Shown here piece by piece: positions 31,207 to 40,365 of a stretch of DNA of 64,000 nucleotides. This DNA comes from Kocuria massiliensis. GTDB taxonomy: Bacteria > Actinomycetota > Actinomycetes > Actinomycetales > Micrococcaceae. The notes under the pieces were generated by a model that saw nothing but the letters and a program-made list of their open reading frames with translations, had not been told where the DNA came from and made no database searches. The first letter of the stretch is position 1. The number at the start of each line of letters is the position of its first letter. The position numbers and the translations under genes are program-made. Where the stretch lies: assembly GCF_900169715.1 (NCBI RefSeq), contig NZ_LT835161.1:795589-859588 (forward strand), given 5' to 3'.

Positions 31207-31865
31207 TCGCCGATGACTCAGCCCTCATCCGCGAGGGGCTACGCCTGATCCTCGAGGACGCTGGGCATAAGGTCGTGGCCGGTGTGGGGGATGGGCCATC
31301 CATGATCGAGGCCGCACTGGATGCGCGTCCAGATCTGGTCATTAGTGATATTCGTATGCCACCGAGTCATACAGACGAAGGCCTGACCGCTAGCATCGAA
31401 TTGCGACGTTCTTGGCCGGAAGCACCCATCCTGCTTTTGAGCCAATACGTCATCGTGGACTACGCCGAGGACTTGGTGGCCTCAGGGGCTGGTTCCATGG
31501 GCTACCTTCTCAAAGACCGGGTGTCCGACATTGACGCGTTTTTGGCGACCGCGGATCGCGTGGCGGATGGCGGAACCGTCCTGGACCCCGAGGTCGTCCG
31601 ACAACTGTTGGTGCGAGACCGAGCCCCTTGGGAAGTTCTCACCCCGCGTGAGACGGAAGTTCTCGAGCTCATGGCGGCGGGACACACGAACGCGGGTATC
31701 GCGGATCAGTTGGTCATCAGCCTAGGCGGGGTAGAAAAACACACTCAGCGCATTTTCGCCAAGCTTGAGCTTGCGGCCGACGACAACGTGCATCGCCGTG
31801 TCACTGCCGTGCTTCGCTATCTTAACGGCCGAGTTCCTCGATCGCCTGGTTTAGGGCCTTGGTAA
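31194..31865 (+). CDS. LuxR/NarL-family response regulator
   Basis: A two-domain regulator of 223 residues. The receiver has the acidic pair D7/D8, phospho-acceptor D52 in ISDIRMPP, and a Lys in LLKDR. The C-terminal HTH (LTPRETEVLELMAAGHTNAGIADQLVIS, then VEKHTQRIFAKL) is of the LuxR type. It overlaps the kinase gene by 13 nt, the classic arrangement for a cognate pair. The C-terminal tail of about 12 residues after RYLNGR runs over the end of hrpA on the other strand (44-base overlap), suggesting a lost stop codon. Confidence 0.92.
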   Translation: MRTVIADDSALIREGLRLILEDAGHKVVAGVGDGPSMIEAALDARPDLVISDIRMPPSHTDEGLTASIELRRSWPEAPILLLSQYVIVDYAEDLVASGAGSMGYLLKDRVSDIDAFLATADRVADGGTVLDPEVVRQLLVRDRAPWEVLTPRETEVLELMAAGHTNAGIADQLVISLGGVEKHTQRIFAKLELAADDNVHRRVTAVLRYLNGRVPRSPGLGPW

Positions 31866-34800
31866 TACGTTGTGCCGAGACGGGCCTGGCCGTTCCCAAT
31901 TCTTGAGCAAAATAGCTGACGCGTAGCTCTTCGATCTGCCAGCCGACGTCGGCCAAGACGGGTGGGGTAGCTCCGTTGGGGCAATGTTTTTCGACCGCTC
32001 CGTCGTACCGATCTTCCAGTGCTTGAACTTCCAGCATGAGCGTGGTGTCCTGACGAACTTTTTCGCCCATTTTTTCGATTCGGCGCTCCATGGCATCGAG
32101 ATACCGAGGAAGATGGACGAGCCGTTCATATCCCGTTGCCGCCACGAAACCTGGAAAGACCAGATTCTCTAACTGAGCTTTAACGTCATTGACGTTATTG
32201 ATGAGCGACAGAGATGCCGCGGACTTTAACTTCTTTCGCACCCCATTAGCGCGTTTGAGAATGTCGGCGACCAGGCTGGTGACCGTGAAGACCGTGTCGA
32301 TGAGTTCGGCTCGAACTTCGTGGAACAGGCGATCGAATTCTTCCCGCGTTGTCGGAGCTTCTGACGGCGTGAGTTTATCTAGGGCCGCGACGGTGCAGTC
32401 GGCGATGAGCGACTCCACGGATCCGTGTGGGTTTTGCGTGAAGACTATTTTTTCCTGATTTTTCAGATGGTCAGAAACGTATTTTTGGGGTGAGGGGACT
32501 CGTAACGCCAAAAGCCGAATAACGCCGCCGCGCTGGGCTCGTTCCTGTTCCGCCGGGGACGTCAGTATTCTGAGGGCCACAGACTTTCCCTCGTCGACTA
32601 GCGCCGGATATCCCTGAACCGAGTGTCCCGAAATGGTGCGCGTGATTTTCCGGGGAATATCCACGTCGGGCCATTCCGTCAGGCCGCTGCGCTCTTTCAC
32701 ACCGGTCGACGTGCTTCCAGCCTGTGCCGGTGCCGCATCGTTCTGCTTCCGGTCTCGCGGGGAAGCAGGCCCGGGTGCGTGCCCCGTACCGGGGTTCTTC
32801 TGGCCGCCCGTCGACGTGAGCCGCGCCAGCGCCTCCGGCGAAGCCCCGAGCGAAGCTGCCAATGCGGCACGAATGTGGGGGCGTAGCTTGTCTTGTAACT
32901 CGGCCAGGTCCTTCCCTTCGCCCAGAAGGTGGTTCCGATGGTCGCGCACCTGGAACGTCACCCGAAGATGGTCGGGCACGGCATTCCAATTCCAAGAATT
33001 CGGGGGAATCACGAACCCTTTGAGGCGCCGCAAGGCGAGTTCCAATGCCGGCAGGAGCTCGTCCCGAGTGGGGTCGGCGTCGGCCTCCAGTGCGTTCAAG
33101 GCCTCTCGCGCGACGTCGGGCGCCGGCACAAAATTCTTGCGCGATGCTTTGGGGAGGGACTTGATGAGCGCGGTGATGAGGTCACGACGAAGTCCGGGTA
33201 TGTGCCATTCGAAGGGCTCGGGCGACATCTGATTCAGGAACACGATCGGAACTTGGACAAAGACGCCGTCGGCCTCAGGAGTGCTTCCCGGAGCGGCAGG
33301 GGCGAACTCGTAGGTCAGGTCCAATCGCAATTCGCCGTCGCTGGTGGGCAACACCCACGTGCGCGGGAATTGGGATTCGTCGTAGTCGCGGGCGTCATCG
33401 TCGATCAAGTGTTCACGGTCGAAGTCCAGGAGGTGCTCGTTCCGGGGACGTTCCCTCTTCCACCACCGGTCGAAGTGGCGTTCGGAGACGATGTCCTGAG
33501 GAATGCGCGCGTCGTAGAACGCGTAAATGGCGTCGTCATCCACCTTAAGGTCTCGACGTCGTAGGCGAGCCTCGAGCTGGTCGATCTCTTCCAGACGCCG
33601 TCGATTTCGGTGGAAGAAGCGGTGACGGGTTCGCCAATCGCCTTCGACGAGTGCACGACGGATGAAGAGTTCCCGGGAGAGTTCCGGGTCGATGCGCCAA
33701 TAATTGACCGGTCGATCCGTCACCACCGGCACGCCGAATAATGTGGCCTTTTCGTAGGCCATCACGGAGCCACGCTTTGCGGACCAATGAGGTTCCGAAT
33801 ACGTGCGTTTCAGAAGATTCCCGGCGGCGTCTTCGATCCATTGAGGATTGACCGACGCATTGACCCGGGCCCACAATTTTGAGGTCTCGACCAATTCGGC
33901 CGAGACGATCCAATCCGGATTTTTCTTGAAGAGGCCCGACCCGGGAAAGATTGAAAAGCGGCTTCCTCGGGCGCCGTGGTACTCGTGCTTGCGTTCGTCC
34001 TTAACGCCGATATGGCTCAAAAGACCGGTCAGCAGGCTGCGATGCACCGCCTCTTCCGTGCCGCCCACGGTAATTTGCCGACCCCGCGGAACACTAATAT
34101 TCGCTCGGGATCCCAAACGGCGCAGTTGCTCGTAAAGGTCTTGCCATTCCCTGACCCTCAGATAATTAATGAATTCCCGACCGCAGAGCTTTCGGAATTG
34201 GGATGAGGAGAGTTCTTCTTGCTTGTCTTGGAGGTATTGCCAGAGCAAAAGATAGCTCGAAAAATCCGAGGTGTCGTCGGTAAAACGAGAGTGGAATTCG
34301 TCGGCCTGCGCGCGTTTTTCGGTGGGGCGCTCGCGGGGATCCTGGATGGTGAGGGCGGCCGCTAACACCATGAGCTCCTTGGCGACGCCGTGGCTTTCCG
34401 CCGCAACGATCATGCGTCCGAGGCGAGGATCAACGGGAAACGCCGCAAGTTGGCGGCCGACCTGGGTTAGTGGAGATGCGACGCCTTGATCACGTTGCGT
34501 TTTTTGGGCGCCCTGCGACCGCTTCGATCGCGAGTTCGACGTTCGAGTCGAGTTTCCGGCTGCGCCTTTTTCCTTGAGGGCACCCAGCTCTCGCAAGACG
34601 TTGATTCCATCGGTAATCGCGCGGCGCGCAGGCGGCTGAACAAAAGGGAATCGCTCCATGTCACTAGGGGATTCCACGACGCCAATCGACATGGTGTGCA
34701 AAATGACCGACGCCAGATTGGTCCGCAGAATTTCCGGGTCGGTGAACTCCGGACGCGAGGAAAAATCTTCCTCCGAATACAACCGGATCGCGATACCGTC

Positions 34801-35940
34801 CGACACACGGCCACATCGGCCGGACCGTTGCCGCGCGCTCGCTTGGGAAATGCGTTCGATGGGTAGCCGTTGAACTTTAGTCCGCGATGAATAGCGAGAA
34901 ATTCGGGCCGTGCCGGGATCGATGACGTATTTGATGCCGGGAACGGTCAGGGACGTCTCGGCTACGTTGGTGGCCAGAACGATCCTGGGCTTGCCGGACG
35001 GGCGAAAGACCTTGTGCTGTTCGGCCATGGAAAGCCGGGCAAAGAGGGGCAGGATCTCTGTGCCCGCGAGGGAACGTTCTCGGCGGGCGAGATCTTCGAG
35101 GGCCTCCGCGGCGTCGCGGATCTCTCGCTCACCGGAGAAGAAGATCAGAATGTCGCCGGGAGCCTCTGAACGCAACTCGAGCACCGCATCGCACACGGCA
35201 TCCAGGGGGTCGACGTCGCTGGCCTCCAAACCGTCCGTTGTCTCGTCGTCCGACATCCCGACATCGGTCAGGGGTCGGTAGCGAATCTCCACAGGATAGG
35301 TTCGTCCGGAAACCTCGATCACCGGCGCGGCGTCGTCGGGCATGGGCTCTTCGGGATCGTGCTCGGCCACCGGATCAAAACTTGGTGCGAAATGACGCGA
35401 GAATCGTTCCGGGTCGATGGTCGCGGACGTGATGATGACCTTCAAATCCGGCCGCTGCGGCAGAATCCGTTTGAGATAGCCGAGGATGAAATCGATGTTC
35501 AGCGAACGTTCGTGGGCCTCATCGATAATGATGGCCGAATAGCGTTTCAGGAGAGGGTCGTGAGGGATCTCCGCGAGCAAAATGCCATCGGTCATGAGCT
35601 TGATCGACGTATCCTGGCCGACCTCAGAGGTGAAACGCACCTGGTAACCGACCGTTTGGCCGACGTCTTCGCCCAATTCTTCCGCGATGCGTTCGGCAAC
35701 CGATCGTGCCGCCAAACGGCGCGGCTGTGTATGCCCGATCGTGCCGGCTTCACCCAGGCCCAATTCCAAACACATCTTGGGGATCTGCGTGGTCTTGCCA
35801 GAGCCGGTCTCACCCGCGACAACGACCACCTGATGCTGCTGGATGGCATCCATAATGTCCGCTCGTCGGGCGGAGACGGGTAGCGACTCGGGGTAGACGA
35901 TCTGGCGGGTGGGCTGGGGAGATGCGGGCTGCTCAGACAT
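31822..35940 (-). CDS. hrpA: ATP-dependent RNA helicase HrpA
   Basis: A giant DEAH-box helicase of 1372 residues. Motif I is GETGSGKTTQIPK, motif II DEAH in IIIDEAHERS, motif III SAT, motif VI QRSGRCGR, followed by HA2/OB regions and the C-terminal DUF3418 domain characteristic of HrpA. A Ser/Arg-rich stretch sits near 490-510 within the HA2 region and a Pro/Gly-rich linker lies near 1060-1100. HrpA has been linked in E. coli to rescue of collided or stalled ribosomes, which would suit its company here, though this is by analogy. Start is ATG 35940-35938; ATG 35964 is also in frame. A TAGAAT lies 10 nt upstream. Confidence 0.94.
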   Translation of the reverse strand: MSEQPASPQPTRQIVYPESLPVSARRADIMDAIQQHQVVVVAGETGSGKTTQIPKMCLELGLGEAGTIGHTQPRRLAARSVAERIAEELGEDVGQTVGYQVRFTSEVGQDTSIKLMTDGILLAEIPHDPLLKRYSAIIIDEAHERSLNIDFILGYLKRILPQRPDLKVIITSATIDPERFSRHFAPSFDPVAEHDPEEPMPDDAAPVIEVSGRTYPVEIRYRPLTDVGMSDDETTDGLEASDVDPLDAVCDAVLELRSEAPGDILIFFSGEREIRDAAEALEDLARRERSLAGTEILPLFARLSMAEQHKVFRPSGKPRIVLATNVAETSLTVPGIKYVIDPGTARISRYSSRTKVQRLPIERISQASARQRSGRCGRVSDGIAIRLYSEEDFSSRPEFTDPEILRTNLASVILHTMSIGVVESPSDMERFPFVQPPARRAITDGINVLRELGALKEKGAAGNSTRTSNSRSKRSQGAQKTQRDQGVASPLTQVGRQLAAFPVDPRLGRMIVAAESHGVAKELMVLAAALTIQDPRERPTEKRAQADEFHSRFTDDTSDFSSYLLLWQYLQDKQEELSSSQFRKLCGREFINYLRVREWQDLYEQLRRLGSRANISVPRGRQITVGGTEEAVHRSLLTGLLSHIGVKDERKHEYHGARGSRFSIFPGSGLFKKNPDWIVSAELVETSKLWARVNASVNPQWIEDAAGNLLKRTYSEPHWSAKRGSVMAYEKATLFGVPVVTDRPVNYWRIDPELSRELFIRRALVEGDWRTRHRFFHRNRRRLEEIDQLEARLRRRDLKVDDDAIYAFYDARIPQDIVSERHFDRWWKRERPRNEHLLDFDREHLIDDDARDYDESQFPRTWVLPTSDGELRLDLTYEFAPAAPGSTPEADGVFVQVPIVFLNQMSPEPFEWHIPGLRRDLITALIKSLPKASRKNFVPAPDVAREALNALEADADPTRDELLPALELALRRLKGFVIPPNSWNWNAVPDHLRVTFQVRDHRNHLLGEGKDLAELQDKLRPHIRAALAASLGASPEALARLTSTGGQKNPGTGHAPGPASPRDRKQNDAAPAQAGSTSTGVKERSGLTEWPDVDIPRKITRTISGHSVQGYPALVDEGKSVALRILTSPAEQERAQRGGVIRLLALRVPSPQKYVSDHLKNQEKIVFTQNPHGSVESLIADCTVAALDKLTPSEAPTTREEFDRLFHEVRAELIDTVFTVTSLVADILKRANGVRKKLKSAASLSLINNVNDVKAQLENLVFPGFVAATGYERLVHLPRYLDAMERRIEKMGEKVRQDTTLMLEVQALEDRYDGAVEKHCPNGATPPVLADVGWQIEELRVSYFAQELGTARPVSAQRITKALNQAIEELGR

Positions 35941-35950
35941 ACTGCGGCCT

Positions 35951-35956
35951 ATTCTA
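35951..35956 (-). promoter_or_regulatory. Putative -10 element of hrpA
   Basis: TAGAAT on the minus strand, 10 nt before ATG 35940, would place the transcript start within a few bases of the start codon. The -35 region is poor. Confidence 0.4.
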
Positions 35957-35985
35957 CGGGGCACCGGCCAGACGCCACGGTCGGG

Positions 35986-36867
35986 TCACGAGGGTGAGGG
36001 ACCAGACAGCTGTCGCTCGACCCAGGAAAGGACGCGGGCCAGGCGCGCCGCGTCGCCATAAATGGTGGCATCGGAGTGGTCCGCTTCGGGAACGATCTCC
36101 AACGCCGTGGAGATCCCTCGGGAACGCAGGGCCGCGTGGGGAGTGGTCGATTGGTTCCAGGGAACGCAGCCGTCGGCATCGCCATGAAGGTAGAAGACGG
36201 GACGGTGAGAAGGAGACAGCGTCGCCGAACGGGCGTAATCCACCGGGTGCGCCCGTGACCAAGCGATCTCCGCGGCGGTGTCCGATGGCGGTGGAAAAGT
36301 TGACCCGAGTAGGCGACGCTCGGCGCCGTCGTCGTCGGGATGATGGAAGGGAAGACCGCAGGCCACACGATCGTCGAATATGGTCCTCAAATCGCTCACG
36401 CCATAAAAGCTGACGGCGCAATTAACCATGGACGAGGCGCTACTGTCACCCGGGCCTTCGAGGTACGTTTGGCCGGAGTCACCCGTTGCAGCAGCGAGTT
36501 GGACGAGATGCCCGCCCGCCGAGGCTCCAGAAAGGGCAATACTTCGAGGATCGATTCCGTAGTCAGTGGCATGTCCTCGAAAATGCCGTATCGCTTGTTT
36601 GAGGTCATGGAGCGGTTCCGGGAATCGAGCTCTGCCCGTGAGTCGGTAGTTGATAGAAGCCACCGCAAATCCTGCCGCTTGAAATCGCTCGCGAATCTTG
36701 TGTTGGCCGTTTTCCGAAAAGCGGAGAGACGACTTGTCTCCGAACCTCCAGGCGCCTCCGTGCACATGGATGAGGAGGGGAGCGAGATCGGAAGTGCGCT
36801 TCGCGGGCGGATAGAGGTCGAAGGAACGGTCCGGGTCGGCGAGGTCGCCGTAGTAACCGCTGATCAT
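35986..36867 (-). CDS. Alpha/beta-hydrolase esterase (BD-FAE/HSL-like)
   Basis: A 293-residue esterase of the alpha/beta-hydrolase fold. The oxyanion-hole motif is HVHGGAW, the nucleophile elbow GASAGG (Ser near 131), and later PVFYLHGDADGCVP and DHSDATIY supply the Asp and His positions. It lacks a signal peptide, so it is probably cytosolic. The order and the HGGAW motif resemble the BD-FAE and hormone-sensitive-lipase groups. The gene begins near the tRNA-Arg 3' end and precedes hrpA on the same strand with a 45-base gap. The substrate is unknown. Confidence 0.87.
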   Translation of the reverse strand: MISGYYGDLADPDRSFDLYPPAKRTSDLAPLLIHVHGGAWRFGDKSSLRFSENGQHKIRERFQAAGFAVASINYRLTGRARFPEPLHDLKQAIRHFRGHATDYGIDPRSIALSGASAGGHLVQLAAATGDSGQTYLEGPGDSSASSMVNCAVSFYGVSDLRTIFDDRVACGLPFHHPDDDGAERRLLGSTFPPPSDTAAEIAWSRAHPVDYARSATLSPSHRPVFYLHGDADGCVPWNQSTTPHAALRSRGISTALEIVPEADHSDATIYGDAARLARVLSWVERQLSGPSPS

Positions 36868-36901
36868 GACACCGTCCTTCGCGAGGCTAATGGATAGCAG
36901 A

Positions 36902-36932
36902 AGACCCCGCCGCCCAAGTGGCGAAGCGGGGT
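36902..36932 (-). terminator. Hairpin downstream of tRNA-Arg, possible terminator
   Basis: GACCCCGC and GCGGGGTC form an 8-bp stem on the minus strand a few bases past the tRNA 3' end. The following TCTTCTG is only weakly T-rich. Confidence 0.5.
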
Positions 36933-36938
36933 CGAAAA

Positions 36939-37012
36939 GTGCCCTCGATAGGATTCGAACCTACGACTTCTTGCTCCGGAGGCAAGCGCTCTATCCACTG
37001 AGCTACGAGGGC
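36939..37012 (-). tRNA. tRNA-Arg (anticodon CCG)
   Basis: The minus-strand sequence folds as a complete 73-74-base tRNA. The acceptor stem is GCCCTCG/CGAGGGC, the D-arm GCTC...GAGC, the anticodon stem CTTGC/GCAAG with loop CTCCGGA (anticodon CCG at 36979-36977, reading CGG), and the T-arm GTAGG-TTCGAAT-CCTAT. The discriminator is A, as usual for tRNA-Arg, and CCA is not encoded. It is divergent from argS, whose product charges it. The remainder of the gap to 37188 shows no coding potential. Confidence 0.97.
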
Positions 37013-37176
37013 AACGCCTCATAGCGTAGCAGGAAAGTGCCGCGCGATCCCAAACGAGCTCGATGCGTCATCCGTCTCGAATCACGAGGCAAGGACTGGC
37101 CTGAGGATTCACGTGACGGCGCGTGTAGCGCCCGTTACCGAGGATGTCATGAGCGGAGTCATCGGTCGACTCCTTG

Positions 37177-37182
37177 TAGACT
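37177..37182 (+). promoter_or_regulatory. Putative -10 element of argS
   Basis: TAGACT lies 6 nt before the GTG start at 37189, so the transcript would begin at the start codon itself (leaderless). No ribosome binding site is present, and the -35 is weak. Confidence 0.5.
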
Positions 37183-37188
37183 GGCCCG

Positions 37189-38847
37189 GTGACTCCCGAA
37201 GAACTTTCCACAGCAATTTCCGAATGCCTCGATCAGGCGATAGCAGAAGGCGAACTCGTTCTCGCTGACGGTCAGTCGATGCCCGAGGTGAAAGTTGAGC
37301 GACCTAAAAACCGGCAACACGGTGATTGGGCGACCAACATTGCACTTCAACTCGGCAAAAAGGTCGGCAAAAACCCCCGGGAGGTAGCGCAGGCCCTCGC
37401 CGCGCGGATTGAGGCCATCGACGGCGTCTCCGCGGTGGACATTGCTGGACCAGGGTTCCTCAATATTGTCCTCGACGCCGCGGCCGCGGGAATTCTGGCC
37501 CAGGCCATTCTTGAGGCTGGAGCCGCATACGGCCGTTCCGAGAAACTGGCCGGAAGACACATCAACCTGGAGTTTGTCTCGGCCAACCCGACCGGCCCGA
37601 TTCACTTGGGCGGGACGCGTTGGGCGGCCGTGGGCGACTCCTTGGCTCGGATCCTTTCCGCGAATGGTGCCCAGGTGACACGGGAGTACTACTTCAACGA
37701 TCATGGCACCCAGATCGATAGGTTCTCCAAGTCTTTGCTGGCGGACGCCCGCGGCGAAGGAACCCCGGAGGACGGTTATGGCGGCGCATACATTGGGGAG
37801 ATCGCGCGTCGCGTCTTAAGCCAACGGCCGGACGCTCTCGAATCCGATGATCCGCAGGAAGTTTTCCGCTCTCTCGGCGTCGAGATGATGTTCGAAGAGA
37901 TCAAGACGTCTCTCCACGAATTCGGCGTGGACTTCGACGTGTACTTCCATGAGAACTCGCTGTTCGAGTCTGGAGCAGTCGAGCAGGTTCTTGAGGAGCT
38001 CAAGGGCAGCGACCGTTTGTACTTTGCCGACGGCGCCTGGTGGTTGCGCTCGACCGACTACGGCGATGACAAGGACCGCGTGGTCATCAAGTCCGACGGC
38101 AATGCGGCCTACATCGCCGGAGACATCGCGTACATCGCGGATAAGCGCCGCCGAGGTGCGGACCTTGCCATTTATATGTTGGGCGCCGACCACCACGGCT
38201 ACATCGCTCGCCTCAAGGCTGCGGCCGCGGCCATTGGTGACGACCCTGACGCCGTCGAGGTCATGATCGGGCAAATGGTTAATCTGGTGCGTGACGGACA
38301 GGCCGTCCGTATGTCCAAGCGTGCCGGGACCGTGGTCACCCTCGAGGACCTCGTGGACATCGTTGGCGTCGACGCGGCCCGGTACTCACTGACCAGGTTC
38401 TCGGTGGATTCCAATATCGACATCGACCTGGATGTGCTCACCAAGAGGTCCAACGAGAACCCAGTCTTTTACGTGCAATATGCCCATGCGCGAACCTGTG
38501 CCGTGGCTCGCAACGCCGCAGACGCCGGAGTGGAGCGTACCGCAGAATCCTTCGCTGCCGCGTTCCTTGACTCGGCCGCGGACGAGGACCTCCTTGCGGT
38601 TTTGGGGCAATTCCCGGGCGTCGTGCTCGAGTCCGCCGAGCTGCGCGAGCCGCATCGCGTTGCCCGGTACTTGGAGCGCCTCGCTGGCGCTTACCATCGC
38701 TGGTACGACTCGTGCCGTGTGGCACCGAAGGGCGATGAAGAGATCACCGACACGCACCGAACCCGCCTGGCCCTCAACGATGCCACGACCCAGGTCCTGG
38801 CCAACGGGCTCGACCTGCTGGGCGTCAGCGCCCCGGAGAGGATGTAG
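37189..38847 (+). CDS. argS: Arginyl-tRNA synthetase
   Basis: A class I aminoacyl-tRNA synthetase of 552 residues. The N-terminal Arg-tRNA additional domain occupies about 1-110. [15 protein letters not shown] carries the HIGH-equivalent HLGG, and [12 protein letters not shown] is the KMSKS-equivalent loop. The C-terminal anticodon-binding DALR domain ends in [24 protein letters not shown]. Start is GTG 37189. It lies next to tRNA-Arg(CCG) and abuts lysA with no gap: its TAG ends at 38847 and lysA starts at 38848. The pairing of argS with lysA is also known from corynebacteria. Confidence 0.97.
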   Translation: MTPEELSTAISECLDQAIAEGELVLADGQSMPEVKVERPKNRQHGDWATNIALQLGKKVGKNPREVAQALAARIEAIDGVSAVDIAGPGFLNIVLDAAAAGILAQAILEAGAAYGRSEKLAGRHINLEFVSANPTGPIHLGGTRWAAVGDSLARILSANGAQVTREYYFNDHGTQIDRFSKSLLADARGEGTPEDGYGGAYIGEIARRVLSQRPDALESDDPQEVFRSLGVEMMFEEIKTSLHEFGVDFDVYFHENSLFESGAVEQVLEELKGSDRLYFADGAWWLRSTDYGDDKDRVVIKSDGNAAYIAGDIAYIADKRRRGADLAIYMLGADHHGYIARLKAAAAAIGDDPDAVEVMIGQMVNLVRDGQAVRMSKRAGTVVTLEDLVDIVGVDAARYSLTRFSVDSNIDIDLDVLTKRSNENPVFYVQYAHARTCAVARNAADAGVERTAESFAAAFLDSAADEDLLAVLGQFPGVVLESAELREPHRVARYLERLAGAYHRWYDSCRVAPKGDEEITDTHRTRLALNDATTQVLANGLDLLGVSAPERM

Positions 38848-40335
38848 ATGGGCAACACGGAGGGGACTCTTATTCCGGATTGGCTGACCGTGCCTTCGGA
38901 ATCCGCGGCCCTTGACCCCGCCATCTGGACACCCTCTTACCAGCGCGAAGACTCGGGGGAACTGTCCATCGACGGTCACCTGGTCTCTGACTTGGTTCGA
39001 GACTTTGGCACGCCGACGTATGTGTATTCGGAGGACACCTTCCGGAGCCGGTCCCGTGAATACCGTGAGGCCTTCGAAGAGGCCTTTGGCCAGCACGACG
39101 CCGAAGTTTCGGTGTATTACGCCGGCAAAGCGTTCCTCTGTGCATCGGTCGCTCGATGGGCCCGAGAAGAAGGGCTCAACTTGGATACGGCGTCGGGCGG
39201 TGAACTTGCCTTGGGTTTGGCCGCCGGTATGCCGGCCGAACGAATCGCTCTCCACGGGAACAATAAATCGTCCGCAGAAATCCGCCGGGCTCTCGCGGAA
39301 GGAGTCGGCCGCATCGTCGCCGATTCCGTCCCCGAATTGTTCCTCATCGACCGTGAAGCTCGCGCCCTCGGTGTCACAGCTCCGGTGATGATCCGTGTGA
39401 CGCCTGGCGTGCACGCGGAAACGCACGATTTCATTGCTACGGCCCATGAAGACCAAAAATTTGGGGTCTCGCTAGCCGCTGGTACCGCGGAACTCGCCCG
39501 CGACGCGGTCGGGGAGGAACTGTGGACACGGTTGCAGCTCTCCGGCTCGGATTCGGCAGCCATGCTGGCGGCAGTGCTCTCCGGGTCACTCGATGGCATC
39601 AGCCTGCGCGGATTCCACTGCCACATTGGTTCTCAGATCTTTGAGGCCGAAGGATTCGGTGTGGCGGCCGAACGCGTCTTGCGTTTCATCGCCGATGTCA
39701 GCCGCCGCATCGGCCAGAGCATCCCGGAACTGGACATCGGGGGCGGCTACGGCATTGGATACATCGCCGGTGACACACCGCGCCCTCCGGGAGAGATCGC
39801 CTCTGACCTTGCGCGCGTCATCTCAACGGTGTGCGCAGAACTCGACCTGAAGATACCGCACGTATCCATCGAACCCGGACGAGCCCTCACCGGACCGGCC
39901 GGGGCGACGCTATACACCGTGGGCACCCTCAAGGACGTCGCCGTCGATTCACCGGACGGTCAAACTCAGGTGCGACGTTACGTCTCGGTGGACGGCGGAA
40001 TGTCGGATAACGCCCGACCGGTTCTCTACGACGCGGATTACACCGTGACCTTGGCGAATCGGGCTCCTGACGGACCCCAGGTATTGTCCCGGGTCGTGGG
40101 TAAGCACTGTGAATCCGGGGACATCGTCGTTCGATATTGCTACCTCCCGGCCGACCTCCGCTCCGGCGACATCCTTGCCGTGGCGGCCACTGGAGCATAT
40201 TGCTGGGCGTTATCCAGCAACTACAACTATCTGCCGCGACCGGGAGTCGTGGCTACGTCTGCGCAGAGCGATCCTCGGGTGATCGTTCGTGGCGAGACCG
40301 AGGCAGATCTTTTCGCACGGGACGCCGGTTTATAA
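38848..40335 (+). CDS. lysA: Diaminopimelate decarboxylase
   Basis: A PLP enzyme of 495 residues that converts meso-diaminopimelate to lysine. The PLP lysine is in VYYAGKAFLC, the phosphate-binding Gly-rich segment is DIGGGYGIGY, and the ornithine/DAP/Arg decarboxylase signature HCHIGSQIF is visible. EPGRALTGPAG and GKHCESGD are typical late motifs. The length is somewhat above the usual 420-470 because of an N-terminal extension of about 45 residues (ESAALDPAIWTP). It follows argS without a gap. Confidence 0.96.
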   Translation: MGNTEGTLIPDWLTVPSESAALDPAIWTPSYQREDSGELSIDGHLVSDLVRDFGTPTYVYSEDTFRSRSREYREAFEEAFGQHDAEVSVYYAGKAFLCASVARWAREEGLNLDTASGGELALGLAAGMPAERIALHGNNKSSAEIRRALAEGVGRIVADSVPELFLIDREARALGVTAPVMIRVTPGVHAETHDFIATAHEDQKFGVSLAAGTAELARDAVGEELWTRLQLSGSDSAAMLAAVLSGSLDGISLRGFHCHIGSQIFEAEGFGVAAERVLRFIADVSRRIGQSIPELDIGGGYGIGYIAGDTPRPPGEIASDLARVISTVCAELDLKIPHVSIEPGRALTGPAGATLYTVGTLKDVAVDSPDGQTQVRRYVSVDGGMSDNARPVLYDADYTVTLANRAPDGPQVLSRVVGKHCESGDIVVRYCYLPADLRSGDILAVAATGAYCWALSSNYNYLPRPGVVATSAQSDPRVIVRGETEADLFARDAGL

Positions 40336-40365
40336 ATCCGGTACCGGAAACATCAAGGAGAATTC

